The position numbers and the translations under genes were made by a program. A stretch of 31,214 nucleotides of DNA from Saccoglossus kowalevskii (taxonomy: Eukaryota > Hemichordata > Enteropneusta > Harrimaniidae), in NCBI RefSeq assembly GCF_000003605.2, contig NW_003116454.1, positions 693,604-724,817 of the forward strand. Direction: 5' to 3'. The notes below the pieces were generated by a model that saw only the letters and a program-made list of their open reading frames with translations, had not been told where the DNA came from and did no database searches. Below are positions 30,640 to 31,214 of the stretch, piece after piece (within the stretch, counting starts at the first letter, position 1; every line of letters begins with the position of its first letter).

Positions 30640-31214
30640 TATTAAAGCAGAGGGGTTGTCGCGAGCATGTCCTTGAAACTTGAGTTCCAAGTGGCGTATA
30701 CAACAGATTGTTTATTTACATCAAAACATGTGTTCCGTGTAGTAGTAATATGGCCAAAAATAAAAATAGCCGTTATTTGGCCATCTTTGATCTGATTATG
30801 AAACACACTGACATGTATGATGTATGTGCCAAATACAAATGAAAATGGTGAATAAATTGTGGAAATATAGCAGTAAGGCCAAAAAGTCAGATGGCTGTCA
30901 AACGGCCATCCTTGACCTGATTTGAAACAAATTGTCATGGACATGCATCCTAACATGTATAAAGTACATGTATGTGCCAAATTTGAATGAAAACTGACAG
31001 AGCACGTCTAAGAAACTGCATAAAAAAACAAAAACAAGATGCCTGCCAGTCGACCATCTTTGATCCAAATGCGAAATAAAACGTCATGGACATGTATCCT
31101 AACATGTATAATCTATGTACAAAGTTTGAATGACAACTGACAAAGCATGTCCAAAATAGACAATTTTTTGTAAATACAAGATGGCTGCTAGTCGGTCATT
31201 TTGAATCGAATTGC
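30640..31214 (-). repeat. Tandem block of a dispersed repeat, 125-148-bp units
   Basis: The anchor GGCCATCTTTGAT or a variant recurs at 30779, 30904, 31052 and 31194. Each is followed by ACATGTAT..TAACATGTAT, TGTGCCAAATTTGAATGA and AAGATGGCTGC.AGTC. Reversed, the order of motifs (TTCAAATTTGG.ACATACAT, GATTTCAAGATGGCCG) parallels copies A to C, so it is probably the same superfamily. It continues past the right edge. The long open frame inside is an artefact of the repeat. Bases 30299-30639 are AT-rich intron or flank with nothing recognised. Confidence 0.65.

Noticed and set aside
30642-30980. 112-codon minus-strand frame at the right end
   Set aside because: It is made entirely of the tandem repeat units, and the neighbouring units are not open in the same frame.
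1-31214. CRISPR array, operon, or bacterial defence system
   Set aside because: The spliced metazoan genes, intron structure and repeat types show eukaryotic nuclear DNA; none of the tandem repeats has the repeat-spacer pattern.

Overview
The window is animal nuclear DNA: AT-rich, with spliced genes, long GT-AG introns, mobile-element debris and one 50-base assembly gap. The proteins (a KIFC3-type kinesin and a CARD-Death adaptor) fit an invertebrate metazoan. The repeat style and the CARD-Death architecture make an invertebrate deuterostome such as a hemichordate or amphioxus plausible, but nothing here fixes the species. No operon, CRISPR, rRNA or tRNA is visible.

Layout. (1) About 1.1-7.5 kb, + strand: nine 3'-terminal coding exons of a kinesin-14 closest to KIFC3, in one continuous frame across all splice junctions (509 residues, ending at a stop). 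The 5' end of the gene lies left of the window. Its introns carry a dispersed-repeat copy, a 0.9-kb inverted-repeat transposon and a ~103-bp tandem repeat. (2) About 7.5-16.2 kb: 3' untranslated and intergenic DNA with a TTAA-flanked miniature transposon and a ~120-bp palindrome; no convincing gene. (3) 16.25-23.5 kb, + strand: a complete five-exon gene for a 220-residue CARD + Death-domain adaptor (CRADD/RAIDD-like) with a lysine-rich C-terminal tail. Its first intron is 4.8 kb, and all its introns are phase 1. (4) 23.5-28.6 kb: a short minisatellite, a dispersed-repeat copy and a 1.5-kb inverted-repeat element holding broken coding remnants, one resembling a HIRAN-like invertebrate family. 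(5) 28.9-30.3 kb, minus strand: the last three exons of an unrecognised gene with an acidic C-terminus, possibly ending a CS/p23-like domain. It enters from the right edge. (6) 30.6-31.2 kb: tandem copies of a repeat related to those at 1-335, 7.0-7.4 and 25.1 kb.

The two main genes have unrelated jobs: minus-end microtubule transport versus death-fold signalling. There is no sign of a shared pathway. The strongest large-scale signal is a CpG-rich domain of roughly 10 kb (about 12.5-22.5 kb) around the 5' part of the adaptor gene, between CpG-poor flanks. It fits mosaic DNA methylation in an invertebrate genome.
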